Shown here piece after piece: positions 16,799 to 24,670 of a DNA stretch of 64,000 nt (within the stretch, counting starts at the first letter, position 1; every line of letters begins with the position of its first letter). The stretch is from Sediminibacterium sp. (GTDB taxonomy: Bacteria; Bacteroidota; Bacteroidia; Chitinophagales; Chitinophagaceae): NCBI GenBank assembly GCA_017537025.1, contig JAFWCB010000004.1, positions 1 to 64,000 on the forward strand, given 5' to 3'. Both the position numbers and the translations under genes were made by a program. The notes beneath the pieces were generated by a model, which worked only from the letters and a program-made list of their open reading frames with translations, was not told the origin of the DNA and did not search any database.

Positions 16799-16828
16799 AA
16801 ACCTGCTTCGAAGAAGCAGGTTTTTTTC
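16796..16828. terminator. Perfect bidirectional terminator
   Basis: ACCTGCTTC (16801-16809) pairs perfectly with GAAGCAGGT (16813-16821) around GAA. An A-run lies before it and a seven-base T-run from 16821 after it, so it can serve the tRNA side and the convergent gene ending at 16853. Confidence 0.85.
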
Positions 16829-16852
16829 TAAAATAGCACTAAACATTTCATT

Positions 16853-17215
16853 CTACTCAAGCGGTTCAGTCATGGGTTTTAAAAAAACTCGGATTTCGTA
16901 GTCTTTATTCAAGTCTATTTTGATTTTTAGCACCGAGCTGTAATAAAAGCCTACCCAACCAACTTGTATTTTATGTCTCCCTTTCGACAAGTCAAAAGTT
17001 GTAGTAGCCGTATCAGCTTGAGAAAAACTAACTTTATCTATCCTTAAAATCGGGATTAGTCTTTTATTATTCTCATCAAAAACATCAATTGTAACTGTTG
17101 AATACAACTCATTTCTTTTATTTGGTTTTTTTTCGGTAATAATAAATTCATTCTTTGATTGAGATTCCACAATACTAGTAATAGATAGACAAAAAAACAA
17201 AAACAAAACTTTCAT
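16853..17215 (-). CDS. Small secreted protein of unknown function
   Basis: A 120-residue protein with a signal peptide (MKVLFLFFCLSITSIVESQS). The mature part contains YSTVTIDVFDENNKRLIPIL, FDLSKGRHKIQVGWVGFYYS and a final EIRVFLKPM strand. That alternating strand pattern resembles a small beta-sandwich such as a carboxypeptidase-regulatory-like domain (value followed by a GxHxIxV-type turn). I do not recognise a named family. It stands alone, sharing a terminator with the tRNA region. The flanking gap 17216-17412 shows no gene. Confidence 0.6.
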   Translation of the reverse strand: MKVLFLFFCLSITSIVESQSKNEFIITEKKPNKRNELYSTVTIDVFDENNKRLIPILRIDKVSFSQADTATTTFDLSKGRHKIQVGWVGFYYSSVLKIKIDLNKDYEIRVFLKPMTEPLE

Positions 17216-17412
17216 TTACTATTATTTTAATTACAAGATTTATGAAAGAATCATGAATTATTTTGAAAATTCAAACCACCTCAAGCCATATCTTAATATA
17301 CTTAATCAGTAGCTTCTTTTATGTTTTGAAGTGCAAAAGCGATTCTATTGAACTTAAAACTTTTCATAGTTAGATAAATATAATTCTTGAATCTTCAATC
17401 AATAGCCATACA

Positions 17413-17937
17413 TCATACCCCCAAGCCCTCCTCAATTCGCTTCAAATACTTCTGCTTAAAATAGTAATCCTTTATTTGCAACAATTTTTTTTCGGTATCA
17501 GTAGTTTCCGAATAATTTGCCAAAAGCGGTTTAACAGGCTCATATATTTCTTCTTGTAAATTTTGTAAAGCGGATTTTATAGATACTTTCAAGGCATTTC
17601 GCTCATTGTCATTTTCTTTTTCTTCGAGCTCCATCACTTGCTCATTTAGCTCCATTACTTCCATTAAAAAGGAGGGGTCTAGATTGTATTTTTCTTCTTC
17701 TTCCAATAAACCCTTCTCTTGTAAAATATATTTAATAAGCAATTCCTGATCTTGAAAAATTTTCAAAGCCTTATTTATCATCGCCGATTTTTCCAGTAAT
17801 ACTTGTTTCTCTTCTTCCGTGCTATCTCCGGCAAAATCGGGATGGTACTTTTTACTTAAGGTATAAAAAGTTTTCTTCACCACTGTTTGATCAGGGGTAA
17901 AGCTTTCAGGAATATTATATAATTCGAAAATTGTCAT
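17413..17937 (-). CDS. hscB: Fe-S cluster co-chaperone HscB (J-domain)
   Basis: A J-protein that directs the Hsp70 HscA to the scaffold IscU during iron-sulfur cluster transfer. The 174-residue protein opens MTIFELYNIPESFTPD and has the HPD motif at residues 32-34 in KKYHPDFAGDS. A C-terminal three-helix domain with acidic MEVMELNEQVMELEEKEND, the IscU-binding part of HscB, follows. The length matches the family. No isc genes are adjacent in this window, so its partners lie elsewhere. Confidence 0.9.
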   Translation of the reverse strand: MTIFELYNIPESFTPDQTVVKKTFYTLSKKYHPDFAGDSTEEEKQVLLEKSAMINKALKIFQDQELLIKYILQEKGLLEEEEKYNLDPSFLMEVMELNEQVMELEEKENDNERNALKVSIKSALQNLQEEIYEPVKPLLANYSETTDTEKKLLQIKDYYFKQKYLKRIEEGLGV

Positions 17938-17970
17938 AAAAGTTACTAGATAGGAATTATGAATTAACAG

Positions 17971-18009
17971 TCCATCGTCTCCGGTCTAACGTCTCCCGTC
18001 TATCGTCTA
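17971..18009. repeat. GTCTCC/CGTCTA intergenic repeat
   Basis: A stretch of near-tandem words (CATCGTCTCCGGTCTAACG, then TCTCCCGTCTATCGTCTA) sits between hscB and the divergent dehydrogenase gene. It shares words with 7021-7050. Confidence 0.4.
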
Positions 18010-18044
18010 TACCCTATATTCCCTATCTTGCACAAAACTAACGA

Positions 18045-19247
18045 ATGCTTCGGATTGGACTAATAAAAGAAGGAAAAGTTCCCGCAGATAATAGAGTAGC
18101 ACTTACTCCGGCGCAATGTAAATGGCTTATAAAAAATTTTGAAGACATTTCGATCATCGTTGAACCTTCGGCCGATAGATGCTATACAGATGAAGAATAT
18201 ATACAGGCAGGGATTAGGGTGAGTGATGATCTAAGCGCTTGTAATTTATTACTGGGCATTAAAGAAGTGCCGATCTCTCAATTAATACCGGAGAAGCGAT
18301 ATATGTTCTTCTCACATACCAAAAAAAAACAAGCCTATAATCGCGCACTCATGCAACAATTGGTGATCAATAAAAACACCTTGATCGATTATGAATGTTT
18401 GGAACATAGAGATGGGCAACGGATTATCGGATTTGGTTTTTTTGCCGGAATTGTTGGAGCCCATAATGGGATTATGGCTTATGGCAAACGAACAGGTACA
18501 TTTGAATTAGGCAGAGTATTCCATATCAAAGATTATCGCAACCTTATTCATACTTATTTCGGACTAAAATTGCCCTCTATAAAAATTGCAGTTACAGGTA
18601 GTGGGAGAGTAGCGCATGGTATCCTTGAAATTATGAATCTGATGGATGTACAAGAAGTAGAACCTGATGAATTTTTACAAAAAACATTTGATTACCCGGT
18701 TTATGTACATTTGAAAGGGGCTGATCTATATCAACATAAAACAACTAAAAAATACAGTAGAGAAGATTTCCATAACCATCCGCAACAATACCATTGTATT
18801 TTTGAACCTTATTGTTTTGAAGCTGATATTTTGATGAATGGAGTGTATTGGAATGAAGATATTCCTCGTTTGTTTTCGATGGATACGCTTAAAAACCCTC
18901 AATTTAAAATGCATACCATTGCTGATATCACCGATGATAGGGGTGGTAGCGTTCCTTGTAATATAGGTGATGCTACCATGGAGAATCCTATTTATGGAGT
19001 TGATAAAAATACGGGTGAAAAAACAGCGCCCTATACAAGAAACACGGTTGATATGATGGCAGTAGGTAATTTGCCGAACGAACTCCCACGCGATGCCAGT
19101 AGATATTTTGGAGAACAATTGATAAAATATGTATTAGATGATATCAGAAAAGGTGGCTCACCTGTTATTGAAGTAGCTACCATACTCGCGGAAGGGAAGC
19201 TTACTGCTCCATACCAATATTTGGCCGACTATGCCGCTATGGATTAA
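18045..19247 (+). CDS. Saccharopine dehydrogenase (LYS1)/alanine dehydrogenase-like NAD-binding enzyme
   Basis: A 400-residue cytoplasmic enzyme with the AlaDh/PNT N-terminal fold (MLRIGLIKEGKVPADNRVAL, then TPAQ) and the ligand-binding positions KE and R near residues 8-17. The Rossmann segment follows (IKIAVTGSGRVAHGILEIMN near residues 183-202). The region around ADITDDRGGSVPCNIGDATM and ENPIYGVDKNTGEK resembles the C-terminal part of fungal-type LYS1 saccharopine dehydrogenase. Bacteroidota commonly carry this protein without a lysine alpha-aminoadipate pathway, so the true amino-acid substrate is unclear. It is divergent from hscB and convergent with mutS, whose stop lies 2 nt away. Confidence 0.75.
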   Translation: MLRIGLIKEGKVPADNRVALTPAQCKWLIKNFEDISIIVEPSADRCYTDEEYIQAGIRVSDDLSACNLLLGIKEVPISQLIPEKRYMFFSHTKKKQAYNRALMQQLVINKNTLIDYECLEHRDGQRIIGFGFFAGIVGAHNGIMAYGKRTGTFELGRVFHIKDYRNLIHTYFGLKLPSIKIAVTGSGRVAHGILEIMNLMDVQEVEPDEFLQKTFDYPVYVHLKGADLYQHKTTKKYSREDFHNHPQQYHCIFEPYCFEADILMNGVYWNEDIPRLFSMDTLKNPQFKMHTIADITDDRGGSVPCNIGDATMENPIYGVDKNTGEKTAPYTRNTVDMMAVGNLPNELPRDASRYFGEQLIKYVLDDIRKGGSPVIEVATILAEGKLTAPYQYLADYAAMD

Positions 19248-19249
19248 AC

Positions 19250-21859
19250 TTATTTGAGTAGATCTTTGATCTCATTTAATTTCATCAATGCTTCAACAGG
19301 TGTTAATCTATTGATATCAATTTCTGTTAACCTTTTACGGATATCTTCAAATGTTTGCGAATGGGCATCAAATATAGATAACTGCATTTGGGGCGCAGTG
19401 GCTTTTCGTAAACCCTCTTGAATAGGAGAGACATTATCATTTTTCACATGTTGTTGTTCTAGTTGCTGCAAAATGGCATTAGCCCTATCTATTAATTGGG
19501 GCGGCATTCCGGCCATTTTAGCGACCTGTATACCGAAACTATGTGTGCTGCCACCGGTAGCTAATTTGCGTAAAAAAATAATTTTATTGGCTACTTCTTT
19601 ATGCGTGATATGGTAGTTTCGAACACGTGATAATATATCTTCTAACTCATTAAGCTCGTGATAATGCGTGGCAAAAAGTGTTTTAGGTTTGGCAGCATGA
19701 TTATGAATATATTCAACCATACTCCAAGCGATGGAAATGCCGTCATAGGTTGCAGTGCCTCTACCAATTTCATCTAATAAAATGAGGCTACGGCTGCTCA
19801 TATTATTGACGATACTGGCCGTTTCATTCATCTCTACCATAAAAGTAGATTCACCACCACTTAAATTATCACTAGCACCCACACGCGTAAAAATTTTATC
19901 GGTCAGGGGAATGAAAGCATTATCCGCCGGTACAAAACTGCCCATATGCGCTAACAAAGTAATGATAGCTGTTTGCCGCAGTAAAGCACTCTTACCACTC
20001 ATATTGGGCCCGGTGAGAATGATGATCTGTTCTCCATCCGGATCGAGGGTAATATCGTTCGATACATAATTTTCTCCTGCCGGTAAATGCCGCTCTATTA
20101 CGGGATGTCGACCCGCTTCAATACGCAACGTAAAGCCATCATGTAATTGTGGTTTTTTATAATTAAACTGAATGGCGTTTTCGGCAAAACATAACAAACA
20201 ATCTATAGCTGCCAGTACTTGGGCATTTGTTTGAATCGGTGCGATATAATCTTGTAAGGCATGTAATAACTCGTTATACAAGTTAGCTTCAATTTGCAGT
20301 ATTTTATCTTCCGCCCCTGTTATCTTCTCTTCATATTCTTTGAGTTCGGGCGTAATATATCGTTCAGCATTAGTAAGTGTTTGCTTCCGGATCCAATCGG
20401 CAGGAACTTTATTCTTATGGGCATTGGTTACTTCTAAATAGTATCCGAAAACATTGTTATAACTTATTTTGAGAGAGTTGATTCCTGTTCTCTCTGCTTC
20501 TCTTAGTTGAATATTTACTAAATATTCTTTTCCTCCACTAGCAATAGCACGAAGGTGATCAAGTTCTTCATGAATCCCCTTTTTGATGATACCACCTTTA
20601 TTCAAAGCAACGGGTGGTAGATCTTCAATTTCGGCTATTATCTTCTGATAAATATGCGTGCAGGGATTTAATGCATCGCCTGCTCTTTGTAAAAAATCGG
20701 TAGTAGTATGGCCTAGTTTATTTTTGATAATACTAATTTGTTCTAACCCTTTTGCAATTTGCATAACTTCACGAGGATTAATTTTGCGCAAAGGGATTTT
20801 ACTCACTAATCTTTCTATATCGCCACATTGTTTAATAGACTGTGCCAAGGAACTGCGTAGATCACTGTGTAGTATGGCATATTCAACGGTTCCTAAACGT
20901 TCATTAATGCTTTTGATATCTTTTAGTGGGAAAGCCATCCATCTTTTAAGTAAACGAGCACCCATTGGGCTCACTGTATGGTCTATAATATCTAATAAAC
21001 TCTGTTGGTCGCGAGCACCATTGGGTAATAATTCTAAGTTGCGAATGGTAAAGCGATCCATCCATAAAAAATCATCCTTTTCAATTCTATGGATGCCTGT
21101 AATATGTTGCAGGTTAGGGTGCTCTGTTTCTTTTAAATAATATAAGATGGCACCGGCAGCCACAATAGCTGCAGTAAAACCTTCTATACCAAAGCCTTTC
21201 AGCGAATGTGTTTGAAAATGTTTGAGTAAATTCTCGGTGGCAAAAGCTTCCTCAAAAATCCAAGCTTCCATGGTATAGGTGTAGAAGCGTGTACCATACG
21301 TTTCTTTAAATTGTTTTTGATAGCTGCGTTGAAAAATTACTTCGGCAGGTTGCAGGCTCTGTAGTAGTTTATCGGTGTATTCCTCATTTCCTTGTGCAAC
21401 AAAAAATTCACCGGTTGAGATATCGAGTAAGGCAATACCTGTTTGCTGTTCGGTATAGTGAATAGCAGCTAAAAAATTATTACTCTTAAATTCAAGTAAT
21501 TTATCATTTGTAGCTACGCCCGGCGTTACCATTTCAGTAACTCCTCTTTTTACAATGCCTTTTACCGTTTTAGGATCTTCTAATTGATCACATATAGCTA
21601 CCCGATAACCCGCTTTTACTAGTTTATGCAAATAAGTATCTAGGGCATGATGGGGAAAGCCCGCCAATTCGCTGGAAGCAGCAGCGCCATTATTTCTTTT
21701 TGTAAGCGTAATGCCTAGTACCCGTGCCGCTATAATGGCATCTTCTCCAAATGTTTCATAAAAATCGCCGACTCTAAATAATAAAACAGCGTCGGGATAT
21801 TTTTGCTTAATTGCCCGATGCTGCTGCATTAATGGGGTATCGTTTGCACTTTTAGCCAT
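19250..21859 (-). CDS. mutS: DNA mismatch repair protein MutS
   Basis: Recognises base mismatches and recruits MutL. From the ATG at 21859 the protein has 869 residues, the normal MutS1 length. The mismatch-binding FYE is in LLFRVGDFYETFGEDA, and the connector, lever and clamp regions follow. The ATPase has Walker A TGPNMSGKSALLRQ, Walker B SLILLDEIGRGTATYDG and FATHYHEL. A TTG 18 nt upstream was rejected because MAKSANDTPLMQQH is the usual N-terminus. A TATATTTG promoter-like box ends 6 nt before the ATG. It is a single gene, convergent with the LYS1-like gene. Confidence 0.97.
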   Translation of the reverse strand: MAKSANDTPLMQQHRAIKQKYPDAVLLFRVGDFYETFGEDAIIAARVLGITLTKRNNGAAASSELAGFPHHALDTYLHKLVKAGYRVAICDQLEDPKTVKGIVKRGVTEMVTPGVATNDKLLEFKSNNFLAAIHYTEQQTGIALLDISTGEFFVAQGNEEYTDKLLQSLQPAEVIFQRSYQKQFKETYGTRFYTYTMEAWIFEEAFATENLLKHFQTHSLKGFGIEGFTAAIVAAGAILYYLKETEHPNLQHITGIHRIEKDDFLWMDRFTIRNLELLPNGARDQQSLLDIIDHTVSPMGARLLKRWMAFPLKDIKSINERLGTVEYAILHSDLRSSLAQSIKQCGDIERLVSKIPLRKINPREVMQIAKGLEQISIIKNKLGHTTTDFLQRAGDALNPCTHIYQKIIAEIEDLPPVALNKGGIIKKGIHEELDHLRAIASGGKEYLVNIQLREAERTGINSLKISYNNVFGYYLEVTNAHKNKVPADWIRKQTLTNAERYITPELKEYEEKITGAEDKILQIEANLYNELLHALQDYIAPIQTNAQVLAAIDCLLCFAENAIQFNYKKPQLHDGFTLRIEAGRHPVIERHLPAGENYVSNDITLDPDGEQIIILTGPNMSGKSALLRQTAIITLLAHMGSFVPADNAFIPLTDKIFTRVGASDNLSGGESTFMVEMNETASIVNNMSSRSLILLDEIGRGTATYDGISIAWSMVEYIHNHAAKPKTLFATHYHELNELEDILSRVRNYHITHKEVANKIIFLRKLATGGSTHSFGIQVAKMAGMPPQLIDRANAILQQLEQQHVKNDNVSPIQEGLRKATAPQMQLSIFDAHSQTFEDIRKRLTEIDINRLTPVEALMKLNEIKDLLK

Positions 21860-21865
21860 AACCAA

Positions 21866-21873
21866 CAAATATA
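21866..21873 (-). promoter_or_regulatory. Candidate -7 box of mutS, very close to the start codon
   Basis: The minus strand reads TATATTTG and then six bases to the ATG. No convincing -33 TTG was found. If real, transcription would start at or next to the start codon. Confidence 0.35.
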
Positions 21874-22038
21874 ACAAGGCTAAGGAACGCTCCCCTTTCT
21901 TGTTCGTTAATGTGGAAAATTAATCCTAATGCCAAGTCAGGATACATTTCCCCTGAATAATTCATTTTATTGTTTTTTCTCATTACAAGCCTGAAATAGT
22001 GCGGAAAAAGCCTAAAAGGTTATATGCGTGGATGGATT

Positions 22039-22046
22039 TACCTTTG
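22039..22046 (+). promoter_or_regulatory. Candidate -7 box abutting the SpoU methyltransferase start
   Basis: TACCTTTG matches TAnnTTTG exactly and is followed by CAGTATG, so the start codon at 22051 lies where the transcript would begin. The same arrangement (TACATTTGCAGTATG) precedes bioA. Confidence 0.45.
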
Positions 22047-22050
22047 CAGT

Positions 22051-22578
22051 ATGCGCAAATGGACGATGGAAGAGCTTAACCGTAAAACAGTTGAGGGGTT
22101 TAAGCAGGCCGATAAGAACAAAATAGTTGTGGTGCTCGATAATATTCGGAGTATGCATAATGTGGGTAGCGTATTTCGTACAGCAGATGCTTTTTTGGCT
22201 GAAGCCATTTATTTATGTGGTTTTACACCGCAACCGCCACACAGGGATATTCATAAAACAGCATTAGGGGCTACGGAAACGGTAAGGTGGGAATATCAAG
22301 TTTCAACCCTTGAAGCAATAAGCAAGTTGAAGGGTGAAGGGTATAAGGTATATGCGATTGAACAAGCAGAAGGAAGTGTTTCTTTGGAAAAATTTAGTAC
22401 TGATGCAGAGAAGATTGCTGTAGTTTTTGGCAATGAAGTAGATGGTGTAAGCGATGAAGTGCTGGCCATTTGTAACGGATGTATTGAGATTCCGCAACTA
22501 GGAATGAAACACTCTTTGAATATTGCCGTTACGGCAGGAATTGTGTTGTGGGAGTTGGTATTTGGTAATAGGATGTAA
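22051..22578 (+). CDS. SpoU/TrmH family RNA 2'-O-methyltransferase
   Basis: A 175-residue SPOUT-fold enzyme that transfers a methyl group from SAM to a ribose 2'-OH of tRNA or rRNA. All three SpoU motifs are present: NIRSMHNVGSVFRTADAF (motif 1), IAVVFGNEVDGVSDEVL (motif 2) and IPQLGMKHSLNIAVTAGIVL (motif 3), which form the trefoil knot. The short length without an L30e domain resembles TrmH/TrmL. The start at 22051 is preferred over an upstream in-frame ATG at 22024 because family members begin MRK..LDELNR; the Met at 22066 is an alternative. The stop codon is part of a tandem heptamer repeat. Confidence 0.9.
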   Translation: MRKWTMEELNRKTVEGFKQADKNKIVVVLDNIRSMHNVGSVFRTADAFLAEAIYLCGFTPQPPHRDIHKTALGATETVRWEYQVSTLEAISKLKGEGYKVYAIEQAEGSVSLEKFSTDAEKIAVVFGNEVDGVSDEVLAICNGCIEIPQLGMKHSLNIAVTAGIVLWELVFGNRM

Positions 22579-22616
22579 GGCGTAAGGTGTAGGGTGTAAG
22601 GTGTAAGGTGTAAGGT
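22575..22616. repeat. Six tandem GTAAGGT-type heptamers at the gene end
   Basis: Six units of seven bases (GTAAGGC, GTAAGGT, GTAGGGT, then three GTAAGGT) run without interruption. The TAA of the first unit is the methyltransferase stop codon. The number of copies may vary between strains. Confidence 0.85.
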
Positions 22617-22618
22617 CA

Positions 22619-22645
22619 TTTCGAGCCGCCGTAGGCAGCGAGAAA
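22619..22645. repeat. Imperfect REP-like palindrome
   Basis: TTTCGAGCCGCCGTAGGC followed by AGCGAGAAA pairs TTTC with GAAA, GC with GC and GCC with GGC around GTA. The sequence resembles TTTCGAGC...GAGAAA palindromes dispersed in other Bacteroidota genomes. Confidence 0.5.
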
Positions 22646-22705
22646 GCTTATTAGATAAAAGACAAATTATTAGTAATTAGAAAATTATAATAGAAGTATT
22701 TTTGC

Positions 22706-23587
22706 ATGAAAAAATATTTAAGTTTAGTAAAATTCTCACATACCATTTTTGCATTGCCTTTTGCATGCATAGGATTTTTTTTGGGTGTGGTGAAGAAAGG
22801 GCCATCGCTTCGCATTATACTGGAGCGGGAGATAGGCATTAAATTCTTGTTGGTATTGATATGTATGGTTACAGCGCGAAGCGCCGCTATGGCTTTTAAC
22901 AGGTATTTAGATAGGCAATTTGATGCGTTAAATCCACGCACTGCTATTCGTGAAATACCTGCTGGTATTATTGCTCCTTCTGCTGCCCTAAGATTTACGA
23001 TAGCCAATTGTTTACTATTTATAATCGCTACTTACTGCATTAATATTCTCTGCTTTTACCTCTCGCCTATAGCTTTATTCGTCATTCTTTTTTACAGTTA
23101 TACAAAAAGATTCACTGCTTTATGTCACTTAGTATTGGGAGTTGGTTTATCATTAGCACCTATAGGTGCTTATTTAGCTATTACCGGTGTGTTTGATTGG
23201 TTACCTTTATTTTTTTCTTTTGCTGTTATTTGCTGGGTTAGTGGTTTTGATATTATTTATGCACTACAGGATGAAGGGTTTGATAAAGCAAATACCCTTC
23301 ATTCCATACCTGTTGCATTAGGTAAGAAAAACGCGTTGCGTGTTTCAGAATTATTACATCTTGTATCAGCTCTGTTAATCATTTACGCTGGTTGGTATGG
23401 TAATTTTTACTGGATATACTGGATTGCAACAGCTGTTTTTGTAGGAATGCTAATTTACCAGCATAGCTTAGTGAAGCCTGATGACCTGCGCAAAGTGAAT
23501 ATTGCCTTTATGACGGCCAATGGTATTGCAAGCGTTGTTTTTGGTATATTAGTTATAGTATCATTTTTTATAAAAAACGGTTGGTAA
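22706..23587 (+). CDS. UbiA family prenyltransferase (likely menaquinone pathway)
   Basis: A 293-residue membrane protein with about eight or nine hydrophobic helices. The first Asp-rich motif is NRYLDRQFDALNPRTAIREI near residues 72-91 and the second is DIIYALQDEGFDK near 185-197; these bind Mg2+ and the polyprenyl diphosphate. The opening MKKYLSLVKFSHTIFALPFA is characteristic of the UbiA-like group that includes MqnP of the futalosine menaquinone route, so a quinone role is likely, but the aromatic substrate is not proven. ruvX starts 1 nt beyond its stop, implying co-transcription. Confidence 0.85.
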   Translation: MKKYLSLVKFSHTIFALPFACIGFFLGVVKKGPSLRIILEREIGIKFLLVLICMVTARSAAMAFNRYLDRQFDALNPRTAIREIPAGIIAPSAALRFTIANCLLFIIATYCINILCFYLSPIALFVILFYSYTKRFTALCHLVLGVGLSLAPIGAYLAITGVFDWLPLFFSFAVICWVSGFDIIYALQDEGFDKANTLHSIPVALGKKNALRVSELLHLVSALLIIYAGWYGNFYWIYWIATAVFVGMLIYQHSLVKPDDLRKVNIAFMTANGIASVVFGILVIVSFFIKNGW

Positions 23588-23588
23588 T

Positions 23589-24002
23589 ATGGCAAGAATA
23601 ATTTGCATAGATTATGGTGGGAAAAGAACCGGGTTGGCCGTAACAGATCCTCTACAAATTATTGCCACAGCGCTAGATACAATCGATACCAAAGATTTTA
23701 TTCCTTATTTAAAAAATTATTGCAGTAAAGAATCGGTGGAACTTTTTTTAATAGGAGAGCCCTTGAACTTGGATGATACAGCAACACATGCCACTCCATT
23801 GGTACATAAAGCTATTGCTGCTTTGCAAAAATACTTTCCTGCTATACCTGTACAAACGGTTGATGAACGGTTTTCCTCTAAAATGGCAGTGAGGGCTATG
23901 GTAGAGATGGGGATGAAAAAAAAAGACCGGCGCGTTAAAGGTAATATTGATCAAATAGCAGCAGTAATGTTATTGCAAGAATATTTGGCCAACAGAAATT
24001 AG
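23589..24002 (+). CDS. ruvX: Putative pre-16S rRNA nuclease/Holliday junction resolvase RuvX (YqgF)
   Basis: A 137-residue RNase H-like nuclease. The first acidic motif IDYGGKRTGLAVTD is at residues 7-20, the second ELFLIGEPLNLD near 57-68, and DERFSS near 93 with the final DQIAAVMLLQEYL completes the active site. In E. coli the family matures the 5' end of 16S rRNA; Holliday junction cleavage is the older name. It is coupled to the prenyltransferase gene with one base between stop and start. Confidence 0.93.
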   Translation: MARIICIDYGGKRTGLAVTDPLQIIATALDTIDTKDFIPYLKNYCSKESVELFLIGEPLNLDDTATHATPLVHKAIAALQKYFPAIPVQTVDERFSSKMAVRAMVEMGMKKKDRRVKGNIDQIAAVMLLQEYLANRN

Positions 24003-24057
24003 TAATCTGTAATCGGTATTTGTATTGAAAATTGTAGATTGATGATTCCAGATTGAA
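24003..24057. repeat. Copy of the ATTGTAGATTGA(T/A)GATTCCAGATT repeat
   Basis: The stretch ATTGTAGATTGATGATTCCA (24031-24050) matches 6680-6699 with one difference. The copy also contains the TTG (24039-24041) that fits as the -33 element of the def promoter. Confidence 0.6.
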
Positions 24058-24069
24058 CATGTACCTTTG
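24039..24069 (+). promoter_or_regulatory. Promoter of def with -33 TTG and -7 TACCTTTG
   Basis: TTG at 24039-24041, a 20-nt spacer and TACCTTTG at 24062-24069 fit the Bacteroidota primary promoter well. The def start codon follows 22 nt later at 24092. The -33 element lies inside a dispersed repeat. Confidence 0.6.
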
Positions 24070-24091
24070 CACCTTTAAAAAGTAGAAATAA

Positions 24092-24670
24092 ATGATCCTT
24101 CCGATAGTGGCCTATGGTGCTCCCGTTTTAAGAAAAGTGGCGAAAGATATAGTTGCTGATTACCCGGGGTTAGATAAATTTATCGAAGATATGTGGGAAA
24201 CCATGTATGCCAGCAATGGAGTTGGCTTAGCCGCTCCACAGGTGGGTAAAGATATTCGGTTGTTTGTAATCGATAGTCTGCAGATTCATGAGCATATGGA
24301 GGAGGAGGAAAAGTTGCAATACAATGATGCGCCGGGTATCAAGCAGGTTTTTATTAATGCCCAAGTAGAAGAAATTTCCGGAAAGGAGTGGTCGTATAAC
24401 GAGGGTTGCTTAAGCATCCCTAAGATTCGGGAAGATATCATAAGGGGTGAAAATGTAACTATTCGATTTTTCGATGAAAACTTTGTTGAACATGTGAATA
24501 CTTTTTCGGGTATTACCGCAAGAGTGATTTTACATGAGTATGATCATATTGAAGGGAAACTTTTTATTGATTATTTAAAACCGTTGCGTAAGAAAATGTT
24601 GCAGGGTAAGCTCAATGATATCAGTAAAGGTAAAATTACAGTAGATTACAAAATGAGTTTTGCTAAATGA
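24092..24670 (+). CDS. def: Peptide deformylase
   Basis: Removes the formyl group from the N-terminal Met of nascent proteins using a metal ion. The 192-residue protein has the three defining motifs: GVGLAAPQVG (near residues 47-56), EGCLSIP (near 108-114, metal-ligand Cys) and HEYDHIEGKLF (near 149-159, HExxH-type ligands with catalytic Glu150). The length is typical of type I enzymes. Its stop overlaps the start of the following unknown gene by 4 nt (ATGA). Confidence 0.96.
   Translation: MILPIVAYGAPVLRKVAKDIVADYPGLDKFIEDMWETMYASNGVGLAAPQVGKDIRLFVIDSLQIHEHMEEEEKLQYNDAPGIKQVFINAQVEEISGKEWSYNEGCLSIPKIREDIIRGENVTIRFFDENFVEHVNTFSGITARVILHEYDHIEGKLFIDYLKPLRKKMLQGKLNDISKGKITVDYKMSFAK

Noticed and set aside
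16465-16836. Long open frame on the plus strand over the tRNA region
   Set aside because: It translates the tRNA-Leu and its hairpins and has no protein-like composition; the tRNA explains the sequence.
17971-18009. CRISPR-like array from repeated GTCTCC words
   Set aside because: The words are short and irregularly spaced with no unique spacers; it is a low-complexity intergenic repeat.
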